Of a stretch of 64,000 nucleotides of DNA, positions 32,594 to 40,252 are shown piece by piece. The translations under genes and the position numbers were made by a program. This DNA comes from Trebonia sp963822615 (GTDB lineage: Bacteria; Actinomycetota; Actinomycetes; Streptosporangiales; Streptosporangiaceae), in assembly GCA_963822615.1 (NCBI GenBank), contig CAWGIM010000016.1:62001-126000 (forward strand). The letters are read 5' to 3'. The notes below the pieces were generated by a model, which was given only the letters and a program-made list of their open reading frames with translations, ran no database searches and was not told the origin of the DNA. Position 1 is the stretch's first letter; each line of letters begins with the position of its first letter.

Positions 32594-33044
32594 GTGGAAC
32601 CGAGCAAGACGGCGAGGGCTTCGTCCCCTGAGCCGCTGAACGCCGGCGGCCCCGACCCGAGACGCTGGGCAGTCCTGGCCGTGATCCTCGTGACGGCCTT
32701 CGTGTACCGGGAGACGAAGGCCAGCCATCCACTGCTGCCGTTGCGGGTGGCGCGCGACCGGAACCCGGGCGGCGCGTTCCTGGCCTCCCTGCTCACCAGC
32801 GCCGGGCTCTTCGCCATGTTCGTCTTCGTGACTGCTCAACACTCTGGCGGCGACCGCCACCGCGAATTACATCGTCGCCCACGGCGCGGCGGCCTCCCAG
32901 GCTGGCGTCGTGCACGGTTTCGCCGTGGCCTTCGCGGCCGGCGCGGGCTTCCTCGCACTCGGAGCGATCGCCAGTGCCGTGCTCATCTCCGCCGGACCGG
33001 CCGAAGTCTCGCCGGCGGAAGATGCGGCCGGCACAGACGGCTGA
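32594..33044 (+). pseudogene. MFS transporter, C-terminal remnant
   Basis: Starts in the middle of a DHA2-type pump (RETKASHPLLPLRVARDRNPGGAFLASLLTSAGLFAMFVFVT). Then, after a frame change at about 32835, it gives the pump's last helices (ATANYIVAHGAAASQAGVVHGFAVAFAAGAGFLALGAI) and stops at 33044. Helices 8-12 are partly lost. There is no start region. Confidence 0.6.
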
Positions 33045-33090
33045 CCCAACCTTCACATGTCCATCCAAAACCGCAGGGTTGGCCATTAAT

Positions 33091-33234
33091 TCAACGGCAC
33101 TGCGCTGACCCGCTTGGTCCAACGCATTGGGGCTGCGGCGATGCTGCCGGCCGCAATCTCGCTCGTGACCACGATCTTCAGCGAGGGGACCGACCGCACG
33201 CAGGCGCTCGGCGCCATGGCGCAATCCGGACCGA
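33091..33234 (+). pseudogene. MFS transporter, N-terminal-half remnant
   Basis: TALTRLVQRIGAAAMLPAAISLVTTIFSEGTDRTQALGAM is the helix 3-4 region of a DHA2 pump. It lies downstream of a C-terminal remnant, so the order is scrambled relative to a normal gene. The two scraps may come from different pumps. Confidence 0.55.
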
Positions 33235-33316
33235 CCGGGGCGCGCCGGGGATCCGCACCACACCGCACCTTCCCCATCATTCAAGCAGAATTGCCATTCC
33301 AGGAGGCCGTCCCACC

Positions 33317-34207
33317 ATGACCAAACACACCCCCGCTTTCGGGTCCCTCGAAGGACGTACCACCCTCGTCACCGGTGCCGCCGCCGGAATCGGCGCTGCC
33401 ACCGCCGTCGCGCTCGGCGACGCGGGGGCGACGGTCCTCGTTCATGCCCGCTCCGCGCAGGCAGCAGCGGAGGCCGCCCGGGCATCGCGGGGAGACAGCC
33501 CGAGAGGCACCTTCGCCCCTGTGCACGCCGACCTAGGGTCCCTCGCCGGCGTACACGAACTCGCCAGCCAGGTCCGGGAAGCCGCGCCGAGCGGGCTGCA
33601 CGTCCTGATCAACAATGCGGGTGCCGCCTTCAGCGAGCGGAGGCTCTCACCCGACGGGGTCGAGCGGACCATCGCGCTCAACCACCTCGCGGTCGCCGCG
33701 CTCACCGACGACCTCCTGGACCTGCTCACCGAAGGCGCCAAGCGTTCCGGGCAGCCCTCTCGCGTGGTCAACCTGACCTCATTTATCCACAGCAAAGGCA
33801 AGGCGGTCACGGACTGGACGTACCCCGAGAAGTTCTCGCAGATGAGTGCCTACGCCGACGCCAAGCTTCTCAGCCTGATCTACACCTACGCCCTCGCCGC
33901 ACAGCTCGACAAGACCACCGTGACTGTCAACGCGGCCAACCCAGGGTCAGTCAGAACCGGATTCGGAAAGAAAGCAGGCGGCTTCATGGGCATGATCATG
34001 AAGGCCATGGGTCCCACGTTGGCCAGCCCGGCGAAAGGCGCGCTTAGCAGCGTCGCTATCGCGACAGATCCGGAACTGGGCGCCAACACCGCCGGATATG
34101 TCACTGCTGGAAAGTTGGCAGACTCCTCGAAGAGCTCACGCGACGCGGCCCTCGCCCACCAGGTCTGGACGCAAACCCGGGCAAAGCTCGACAGCGCCCG
34201 AAGCTGA
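33317..34207 (+). CDS. SDR-family oxidoreductase (retinol-dehydrogenase-like)
   Basis: A 296-residue SDR: VTGAAAGIGAATAVAL (about residue 20), NNAG (about 98), catalytic YADAK (about 179), NPGSVRTGFGKKAGG. The pattern with a C-terminal extension is that of the retinol dehydrogenase/WWOX-like SDRs used on varied substrates. ATG at 33317 with AGGAGG upstream. It follows the MFS scraps but is itself intact. Confidence 0.88.
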   Translation: MTKHTPAFGSLEGRTTLVTGAAAGIGAATAVALGDAGATVLVHARSAQAAAEAARASRGDSPRGTFAPVHADLGSLAGVHELASQVREAAPSGLHVLINNAGAAFSERRLSPDGVERTIALNHLAVAALTDDLLDLLTEGAKRSGQPSRVVNLTSFIHSKGKAVTDWTYPEKFSQMSAYADAKLLSLIYTYALAAQLDKTTVTVNAANPGSVRTGFGKKAGGFMGMIMKAMGPTLASPAKGALSSVAIATDPELGANTAGYVTAGKLADSSKSSRDAALAHQVWTQTRAKLDSARS

Positions 34208-34371
34208 GGAACCCCGTAACCGCGCGGTCGTTCCCGAGAAGTAGCCGGATGACGGCAGAGACGACGCCAGCGCGGACGCGCTGCCAGGCGGCGTAAGCCC
34301 GCATCACGCGGCACGGCTAAACAGTCCGCCACCGCCGCTCATAAGCAGGCGCTGCGACTTGGCACTGTTTC

Positions 34372-34713
34372 TCATGTCTTCCTGCCTCTCGGTAGGGATA
34401 GGTATGAGTTCAGGCCCTGGGCGGCCTCGCTTAGCCCCCTGTCGAGTAGCCCGGGGACGAGTTCTTGCCAGATCGGGTCCTTCCAGCGATGCCTGACGGC
34501 GACGGCTGCACGGGCTCGGTCGGCCGTGTTGCCCGCGGCCCAGCCGCGGACAAGGCCGAATAGCGGGCGGCTGAAAGCGTCGCGGTTGAGGTCGCTGCTG
34601 GGGCCGGTAATCCGGAGCCCGGGATACCGGGTGCGCAGGACCTTGACCGCCACACGCTCGCGTAGCTCGTCGTCGGTCAGCGCCTTCAGCGCGCCGCGCG
34701 CCGTGTCATACAC
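34372..34713 (-). CDS. Hypothetical protein, possible restriction-nuclease-like N-terminal fragment
   Basis: A 113-residue frame. Residues 8-55 (ALTDDELRERVAVKVLRTRYPGL, then GPSSDLNRDAFSRPLFG) resemble the beginning of PD-(D/E)XK restriction-like proteins, where G-x-x-x-D-x-x-R-D-A marks the first active-site acid. The remainder does not continue that fold, so it may be a truncated or rearranged copy. No ribosome-binding site is obvious. Low-confidence family call. Confidence 0.4.
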   Translation of the reverse strand: MYDTARGALKALTDDELRERVAVKVLRTRYPGLRITGPSSDLNRDAFSRPLFGLVRGWAAGNTADRARAAVAVRHRWKDPIWQELVPGLLDRGLSEAAQGLNSYLSLPRGRKT

Positions 34714-34904
34714 CAGTGCGGTCCCCTAGGCACGGCTGGCCGCCGTGGCAGCGCCCGGCCAGAGCTTCCGGAGTCGTCGTGCTATGCGCGGCCACGCCGG
34801 GCTGCGCCTGAACTAGGCCAGACTTTCTGCGTCACCGAGCGGCGCGCGCAAGCGGACACGTATCCGCATGACCATCGCCGGAACACGCCGCAAAACCGGC
34901 CCGT

Positions 34905-35190
34905 CCGTGGCCGTCCGTGGAAGCCGACGGTGCGTACCGACCTATCCTCCTGTTCGAGGCATATGCCGCTGACCTGCGGTTATGCGCTTCGAGGCGGGAT
35001 TTGGGGCTGCCGCCGTCCGCTATGCGTCCGTGGGTGCCGGGTTTTGGGGTCCGCGCGGTCGACCGACCGTCGCAGGCTGGCCCACGGACGGCCACGGACC
35101 AGCCCACGGACGGCCACGGACCGGCCCACGGACGAGGGCGGGAAAGGCTACGGACGGGGCCGGTGGGAGCGGTTATGCGGACCGATTCCA
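34905..35190. repeat. Integrase-tail/att-like repeat, copy B (degenerate)
   Basis: Segments match the region after the integrase core at 48900-49030: CCGTCCGTGGAAG followed by a gapped match to TAC-CGACC, then GCCGTCCGC-ATGCGTCCGT. Near 35161, GGTGGGAGCGGTTA matches 30230 (copy A). Same orientation as the other copies. It suggests a third relic of the same integration region within the island. Confidence 0.4.
35081..35134. repeat. 22-bp tandem repeat, 2.5 copies
   Basis: Unit CCCACGGACGGCCACGGACC plus two bases (AG or GG), at 35081-35102, 35103-35124 and a partial third at 35125-35134. A related, single ACGG-rich stretch occurs near 49150 before the tRNA-Tyr terminator. Possibly recombinase arm-binding sites. 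Confidence 0.55.
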
Positions 35191-35330
35191 CCTGAATTAC
35201 CGGCCTGACCTGGCATTTCAGTTGCTGGCGGGCATCCCGGAAAGAGCGCCTTCAGGTGCTCTCCCCGCCCGGCCCCGGTCGCCCGACGGTGTCTAGAAGC
35301 GTCTCGGTCTGAGCGGGGATGACCCGCTGG

Positions 35331-36524
35331 TCAACGCTGGTGTTTTCTGTAGTAGACGCGGGCGGCATATGCGGCCTGAGCGCCGAGAGCCGCGATGAGG
35401 ATCCCCAAGGTCGCGAACGCGTCCATTTGAAGCGGGCTTAGCGCGATACCGGCTACGGCCGCTGCGGTCACCAGTTTCATGGCTGGGCTTAGGACAGGAG
35501 ACGTCGGTTCGTCGGGTTCGCGTTCCAGAGTCAGCTCGATGCAGGCGACTGCGGCAAGCACTTCGGCGGTACCGAACAGCAGGAAGTCTCGTGCGCTGGC
35601 GGGCAGTGCGGCCTCTGCGGACACAGCCAGAGCGTCGGAGAGTCCGACTCCGATCACGACGATTCCGATGAGCATCAACAGGTGAAGGTAGATCCAGGCC
35701 AGCACCACCCGGATGACTTGCGATGTAGGTCTGCGTGCGACGAAATCGAAGTACACCCACCACAACCCGAAGCCCACGAGAAGCCCGAGCCCGGCCAGAA
35801 CGATGGCCGGTACCGAGATCCGCGAGACTGAGTTGGCCGCCGCGACGCTGAGGATGACCTCGGTCACGGTTTGTCCCATCACGATCTGCGTGAACAGGCC
35901 GAACCGCTCCGGGTACTTGTCCCGGGTGAGAGGCGGCAACCCGGCTTGGAATTGACCGGTGATCACGGGGGTGACGATCTCGATCAAGATCGCGGCGGCG
36001 AACAGTGCGAGGCGCCACGTCGTCGGAGCGAGCACACTCCCACTGATGAGTGCGGTCCATACGGTGAACGCACCCGCGAAACTGAGGGCCGGGCGCTGAA
36101 CGCGCCGCACGTGGTAGCCGGCCCGCAGCCAGAGAGCGATGGTCTGTAGGCGGGCGAGGAGGTACGAGCCGGCGAACGGCGCGTAGTTGCGGCCGAGCCC
36201 GTTCCGTCCCCAGATGGCCAAGCCGGCAACCGCGAGGATGGCGATGAAGGTGAACAGCCGGTTGTCGAGTCCGTGCGACTCGAAACGTTCATTGTAGTAC
36301 GTGAAACCGTTCCACACCCAGAAGATGGCCGTAAATTGAAGGGCGAATTTCAGCAGGTTTTCATGGGCTGCTAGATTCTCGGCGAGAACGGCGATTACGA
36401 CGACGAACACGAGGTCGAAGAAGAGCTCAGCCCAACCGACGGGGTGGTGCCGGCCCGGGTCGTCATCGCGGAGCTTGGGTGTCTGCCAGACACGCTCCGT
36501 ACCCGGTTTGCTATAGCTCGGCAC
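35331..36524 (-). CDS. Low temperature requirement protein A (LtrA) family membrane protein
   Basis: A 397-residue multi-pass membrane protein of the LtrA family: opening HPVGWAELFFDLVFVVVIAVLAENL, WNGFTYYNERFES, GRNYAPFAGSYLLARL and ERFGLFTQIVMGQTVTEV near residue 225, with about 10-12 helices. LtrA was named from cold growth in Listeria; its biochemical role is still unknown. Full length. It lies just downstream (17 bases) of the quinone oxidoreductase gene, so they may share a transcript. Confidence 0.9.
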   Translation of the reverse strand: MPSYSKPGTERVWQTPKLRDDDPGRHHPVGWAELFFDLVFVVVIAVLAENLAAHENLLKFALQFTAIFWVWNGFTYYNERFESHGLDNRLFTFIAILAVAGLAIWGRNGLGRNYAPFAGSYLLARLQTIALWLRAGYHVRRVQRPALSFAGAFTVWTALISGSVLAPTTWRLALFAAAILIEIVTPVITGQFQAGLPPLTRDKYPERFGLFTQIVMGQTVTEVILSVAAANSVSRISVPAIVLAGLGLLVGFGLWWVYFDFVARRPTSQVIRVVLAWIYLHLLMLIGIVVIGVGLSDALAVSAEAALPASARDFLLFGTAEVLAAVACIELTLEREPDEPTSPVLSPAMKLVTAAAVAGIALSPLQMDAFATLGILIAALGAQAAYAARVYYRKHQR

Positions 36525-36540
36525 GTCGCTGCGCGACCTG

Positions 36541-37581
36541 CTAAAGCACCGGCGAGGTCACGTCGACCAGAACCTTCCCGACAGCCCCGCGTTCCACCGC
36601 AAGTTGCGCCTGAGCCGTATCCGCAAGGGTGAAACGGTGCAACGGGAGGCCAGCGTCGGCTCCGATCGGCAACGCGCCCGCCGCGAAAGCCGCGTTGATA
36701 TCTTCGGCGCCCGTGGAGATCGCGTTGCTGCCCACGGTGTACAGCAAGACAAACTGATAGCGGAGGTTCAGCGAAACGCTGTGCCCGAAGTTGACATTGA
36801 ACGGGCCGCCGCGGTCATTGCCGTAGATCGCGATCGTTCCCCGGTCCGCGAGGACGGCCAGATCGAGCGCGGAGTTCACCGTGGCCGCGACCTCCACCAC
36901 AAGGTCGACTCCGGCCGGAGCCGCGTCGCGAATCGTCCGCGCGAGCCCGGGGTCGTTGTACCGCAGTCCGTATTCCGCGCCCGCCGCGAGAGCCAGCCGC
37001 TCCTTCTCGGCCGAGCTGACAGTCGCGATAACGTAAGCGCCAGCCCACTTCGCCAGCTGGATTGCCGCGTGCCCGACAGCGCCGGCTCCTCCGGCGACGA
37101 GGACGGTCATGCCGTCCAGTGCCCCGGGATACAGTCGCGATGGCCAGCCCTCCGACACCGTGAGCGCCCGGTAGGCCGTCAGGCCGGGAATTCCGACGCT
37201 GGCGCCCTGGTCGAAGGATGCCTCGTCGGGAAGGTGGAAGACCCGGTCCGCAGGGACGGCTGCGTATTCCTGCGCCGTGCCACCTCCCGGGTTGCCGTAG
37301 GCAGCCAGCACCACCCACACGCGCTCCCCGACCTCGAACCCCGCTACGTCGTCGCCGACGGCTTCCACGAATCCCGCCCCGTCCTGGTGCGGCACCGTTT
37401 CGGCTGTCCGCGTCCCGCTGGAGGCCTGGCGGTTCTTCCAGTCGGTCGGGTTGATCCCCGATACGACGATCCGCACGAGGACCTGGCCAGCCGCCGGCGT
37501 CGGCACCTCGCGGTCGACCACCCGGAGCACCTCCGGGCCGCCGTGCGATGTGTAAATGACAGCTTTTGCGAACTTAGGCAT
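36541..37581 (-). CDS. NADPH:quinone oxidoreductase-like MDR protein
   Basis: A 346-residue zinc-free MDR: MPKFAKAVIYTSHGGPEVLRVVDREVPTPAAGQVLVRIVVSGINPTDW, then GMTVLVAGGAGAVGHAAIQLAKWAGAYVIATVSS (cofactor fold at about 155). It reduces quinones or enones with NADPH. I place the start at 37581, where the family begins; an in-frame start at 37635 would add an unrelated leader. RBS AGGAGA is 11 bases away, somewhat long. LtrA follows on the same strand. Confidence 0.87.
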   Translation of the reverse strand: MPKFAKAVIYTSHGGPEVLRVVDREVPTPAAGQVLVRIVVSGINPTDWKNRQASSGTRTAETVPHQDGAGFVEAVGDDVAGFEVGERVWVVLAAYGNPGGGTAQEYAAVPADRVFHLPDEASFDQGASVGIPGLTAYRALTVSEGWPSRLYPGALDGMTVLVAGGAGAVGHAAIQLAKWAGAYVIATVSSAEKERLALAAGAEYGLRYNDPGLARTIRDAAPAGVDLVVEVAATVNSALDLAVLADRGTIAIYGNDRGGPFNVNFGHSVSLNLRYQFVLLYTVGSNAISTGAEDINAAFAAGALPIGADAGLPLHRFTLADTAQAQLAVERGAVGKVLVDVTSPVL

Positions 37582-37675
37582 GGTGTCGCGTTTCTCCTGA
37601 CTGGCCTGATACTGCTGTACGCCTGCTTGGGACACCGTCGATCAGCCGCCGATCGCGAGAGCAGCGGCTCGACAC

Positions 37676-38539
37676 TCATTTGCCGTCCGCCAGCAGGGAT
37701 GACAGTGCCTTGCCGATCACCGCGGTCACGGCGGCCGGGTGGGAGATGAGGGTGAGGTGCGACCCGCCGTTGAAGATCGTGATGTGAGAGCGGGCGCGGC
37801 GGGCCATCGCGAGCATGGACTGCGGCGTGATGATCTGGTCGCCGGTGGAGATGAAGGCCCAGGACGGCAGCGTCTTCCACGCGGCGTGCTGCGACGGCGC
37901 GTAAAGGGCGCCCGATCCGGCTATCGTCTGCGAGGCCCAGAGCGCGAGCGCCCGGGCTCGCGGCAGGTCGCTCGCGAAGTAGCGGAGGTACGTGTTCTGG
38001 CTGAGGATCAGGTTCTCGGTGCCATTGGGTGCTCCTGGAATTTGCTCGAAGAGCTGGGCGGCGGGGTGGGTGGCGAGGGCCGACGTCGTTCCGCCGAGGT
38101 TGCCTGCAGCCTCTCCGACTGCGGGCTCGTAGGCGTCGACGTAAACGAGCCCGACGACGTTGGGCACCTCGGCCGCGGCGTTGCTGATGACCGCGCCGCC
38201 GTAGGAGTGGCCGACGAGCAGTACCGGCCCGGGGATGGCGCGCACGAAGTCGGCCACCGTTGCCGCGTCGGCCGCGAGGTCATGGACGGCGACGTCGGCG
38301 GCCCGTACCGGGCAGCCGTCCCGCTGCAGCGCGCTGAGCTCGCCGGACCAGCTCGAGTTGTCCGCCCACGCCCCGTGGACGAGCACGACGGTGATCGGCG
38401 CGCGGCCTGGCACCGTGCAGCGGACCGGCGCGGCCGTCGCCGCGGCCGGCGTCGCCGCGCGCGCAGCGCCGGAGGAGACCGCGCCGACACTCGCGATCAC
38501 GGCGGCGGCGAGTAGCAGCCCTTTGTGCATTTTGCGCAT
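37676..38539 (-). CDS. Secreted alpha/beta hydrolase
   Basis: A 287-residue exported hydrolase. The signal peptide (MRKMHKGLLLAAAVIASVGAVSSG..., cleavage after ARA at about residue 28) is followed by the fold with VLVHGAWADNSSW, nucleophile Ser in GHSYGG (about residue 113) and catalytic His near GGSHLTLIS (about 260). It resembles salicylate-esterase/EstC-like carboxylesterases. A cytosolic relative is encoded at 39383. The substrate is probably a small ester; unknown. Confidence 0.87.
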   Translation of the reverse strand: MRKMHKGLLLAAAVIASVGAVSSGAARAATPAAATAAPVRCTVPGRAPITVVLVHGAWADNSSWSGELSALQRDGCPVRAADVAVHDLAADAATVADFVRAIPGPVLLVGHSYGGAVISNAAAEVPNVVGLVYVDAYEPAVGEAAGNLGGTTSALATHPAAQLFEQIPGAPNGTENLILSQNTYLRYFASDLPRARALALWASQTIAGSGALYAPSQHAAWKTLPSWAFISTGDQIITPQSMLAMARRARSHITIFNGGSHLTLISHPAAVTAVIGKALSSLLADGK

Positions 38540-38666
38540 TTTTTTGCTCTTTCGCTTCGTCTGGGCAAGCAGGGATTACGCGGACCAGGCCGCCATTTAC
38601 CGCCTCTGGCGGCCAGCACCAGCGGATGCGGGGCGCGGCGAAGCACGGAGAACCGCCATGGATCGT

Positions 38667-39293
38667 CTACGGGCGGGCTAGCGCCGCCCGTACTCCCGCG
38701 GTTTCGAGCGGGCGGTCGTAGACGGCCGTGCCGGGCTGCTGGTTGCGCCCGTCGGCGAGGGTCCCCGCGTCGACCGGGTCGAATCCCATGTCGTCGATCA
38801 GGCCGCTCACGATGTCCTTAGCGACCAGGTCGTCGCCGGCGAGCGGGATGGCCAGCCGCCCCGCCGCGCCGGGGGGCTTGGCCTCGCTGGCGAGTCGCAC
38901 GTAAGACATCGTGTTCATGGCCTTGACGACCCGGGATCCCGGCAGATCGCGGGCCAGCAACTCGCTGGAGCCGATCGACCCGTCATCGAGCTCCGGGATC
39001 TGCCCGTCGCGCTGGGGGTAGTAGTTGGTGGCGTCGACAACGACCTTGCCGTCGAGCTCAGCCGCCGGCAGGTCGTACATCGCAGCCACCGGGATCGCCA
39101 GGAAGACGACTTCGCCGTAAGCCGCGGCCTCCTGCACCGTCCCAGCATGAGCATCCCGGCCCAGCGCCTCCTTGACAGTTTTAAGCGACTCCGGACCGTC
39201 GGAGTTACTAAGCATGACCTCGTGTCCGGCCGCGACCAGTCGACCGGCGACCGCTTGGCCGACCCGTCCCGCGCCGATAATCCCGATCTTCAT
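38667..39293 (-). CDS. F420/NADPH-type NAD(P)-binding oxidoreductase
   Basis: A 208-residue protein: MKIGIIGAGRVGQAVAGRLVAAGHEVMLSNSDGPES (N-terminal Rossmann dinucleotide site), VVFLAIPVAAMYDLPA and VVDATNYYPQRDGQIPEL. This matches the family of NADPH:F420 reductase-like proteins, common in F420-using actinomycetes. Start ATG 39293 with AAAGGAG upstream. It may be cotranscribed with the hydrolase at 39383, though the hairpin between them suggests termination or attenuation. Confidence 0.87.
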   Translation of the reverse strand: MKIGIIGAGRVGQAVAGRLVAAGHEVMLSNSDGPESLKTVKEALGRDAHAGTVQEAAAYGEVVFLAIPVAAMYDLPAAELDGKVVVDATNYYPQRDGQIPELDDGSIGSSELLARDLPGSRVVKAMNTMSYVRLASEAKPPGAAGRLAIPLAGDDLVAKDIVSGLIDDMGFDPVDAGTLADGRNQQPGTAVYDRPLETAGVRAALARP

Positions 39294-39324
39294 CCCTGGG
39301 CTCCTTTGCTCCTGCTCTCGTTTC

Positions 39325-39360
39325 CGGCCCGTGCCTTTTTCTCGCCAAAGGCACGGGCCG
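39325..39360. terminator. Hairpin between hydrolase and oxidoreductase genes
   Basis: CGGCCCGTGCCTTT (39325-39338) and AAAGGCACGGGCCG (39347-39360) form a perfect 14-bp stem with an 8-base loop, 22 bases after the stop of the hydrolase gene (minus strand) and 31 bases before the oxidoreductase start. Confidence 0.7.
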
Positions 39361-39382
39361 GGCCGTAGTCCTTTCAGGCGGG

Positions 39383-40099
39383 TCAGACCGTGGTGCCGCG
39401 CACCGCGGTCATCACGACCGCCGCGACCTCCTGGGGACGGGAGAGCATCACGACGTGCGAGGCGCCCTCGAGCTCGGTGACCTCCTGCGCGCCCATCCGC
39501 TTGTAGCTGAACCGGTGGACCCCGGGGTCGATGCAGCGGTCGGCGGTCCCGAGCACCCCCCACGACGGCCGGCTGCGCCACGCCGGGGCCGGCGCCGCCT
39601 CAGCGAGCGCGATCCCCGCCAGGGGACGCTGGGCCCTGGCCATGAACCTCGCGTCCCCGGCCGGGATGTCGGCGCAGAACGACTCGTGGAAGCCCTCCGG
39701 GGCGAGCGTGAACTCGGGGCCGGCGTCCGGATCTAGCTGGTGCGCGACGACGTAGGGGACGATTCCCGGCGGAGGGAAGGCGGACTGCAGGTCGTTCGCG
39801 TTCTCGCCTTCGTCCGGGGCGAGGCCGCAGAGGTAAACGAGGCCAACCACGTTGTCGGCCGTACCCGCGGCGGTAATGACCGCACCGCCGTAGGAATGGC
39901 CAACGAGCAGGACGGGCCCGCCAATCTCCTTGATCACGCCCCTCAGGTACGCACCGTCGCCGTTGGTCAGGCCGCGCAGCGGATTCGGCGGCGCGATGAC
40001 GGTCAGGTCGCTGGGAAGCTCGTCGTACAGGGCGCGGAAACTGGACGCATCCGCGAACGCGCCGTGCACAAGAATGACAGTGGGCTGAGTGCTGGTCAT
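39383..40099 (-). CDS. Alpha/beta hydrolase (EstC-like)
   Basis: A 238-residue cytosolic hydrolase: VILVHGAFADASSFRAL (oxyanion), nucleophile Ser in GHSYGG (about residue 82), catalytic Asp near GTADRCIDP and His in GASHVVMLS. Start ATG 40099 with AGAGG upstream. Its promoter region contains the 18-bp palindrome shared, in inverted copy, with the EthD gene at 43151, so the two are probably controlled together by the LAL regulator encoded between them. Confidence 0.88.
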   Translation of the reverse strand: MTSTQPTVILVHGAFADASSFRALYDELPSDLTVIAPPNPLRGLTNGDGAYLRGVIKEIGGPVLLVGHSYGGAVITAAGTADNVVGLVYLCGLAPDEGENANDLQSAFPPPGIVPYVVAHQLDPDAGPEFTLAPEGFHESFCADIPAGDARFMARAQRPLAGIALAEAAPAPAWRSRPSWGVLGTADRCIDPGVHRFSYKRMGAQEVTELEGASHVVMLSRPQEVAAVVMTAVRGTTV

Positions 40100-40142
40100 T
40101 GGTGAATTACCTCTTCTCGGGCCGGTAGCACGGAGCCAGCGT

Positions 40143-40190
40143 GCGTTGTTTTCCGGGCGCGTCGCATCACCTCGACAGGTGATTTCTTTC
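40143..40190 (-). promoter_or_regulatory. Duplicated control region, left copy (operator palindrome)
   Basis: Contains ATCACCTCGACAGGTGAT (40166-40183; 7-bp perfect arms, 4-base spacer). On the minus strand about 48 bases here match 43051-43098 with few differences. It lies between the divergent hydrolase (start 40099) and LAL regulator (start 40253). Probably the binding site and promoter element used by that regulator. Confidence 0.7.
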
Positions 40191-40252
40191 GAGCGATGCA
40201 CGGGGCGCTGGACTGCTATACGCCGATACCCGGACGGACGTAGAGTCGCCTT

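Larger units (their letters stand above)
34714..35330. other. Non-coding stretch with integrase-tail repeat
   Basis: No supported gene. 34905-35190 resembles the region downstream of the tyrosine integrase (see the repeat entry), and 35081-35134 is a short tandem repeat. 34714-34904 shows nothing I can interpret. Confidence 0.5.

Noticed and set aside
35081..35134. CRISPR-like array
   Set aside because: Units are directly adjacent with no spacers and only 2.5 copies; no cas genes in the window.
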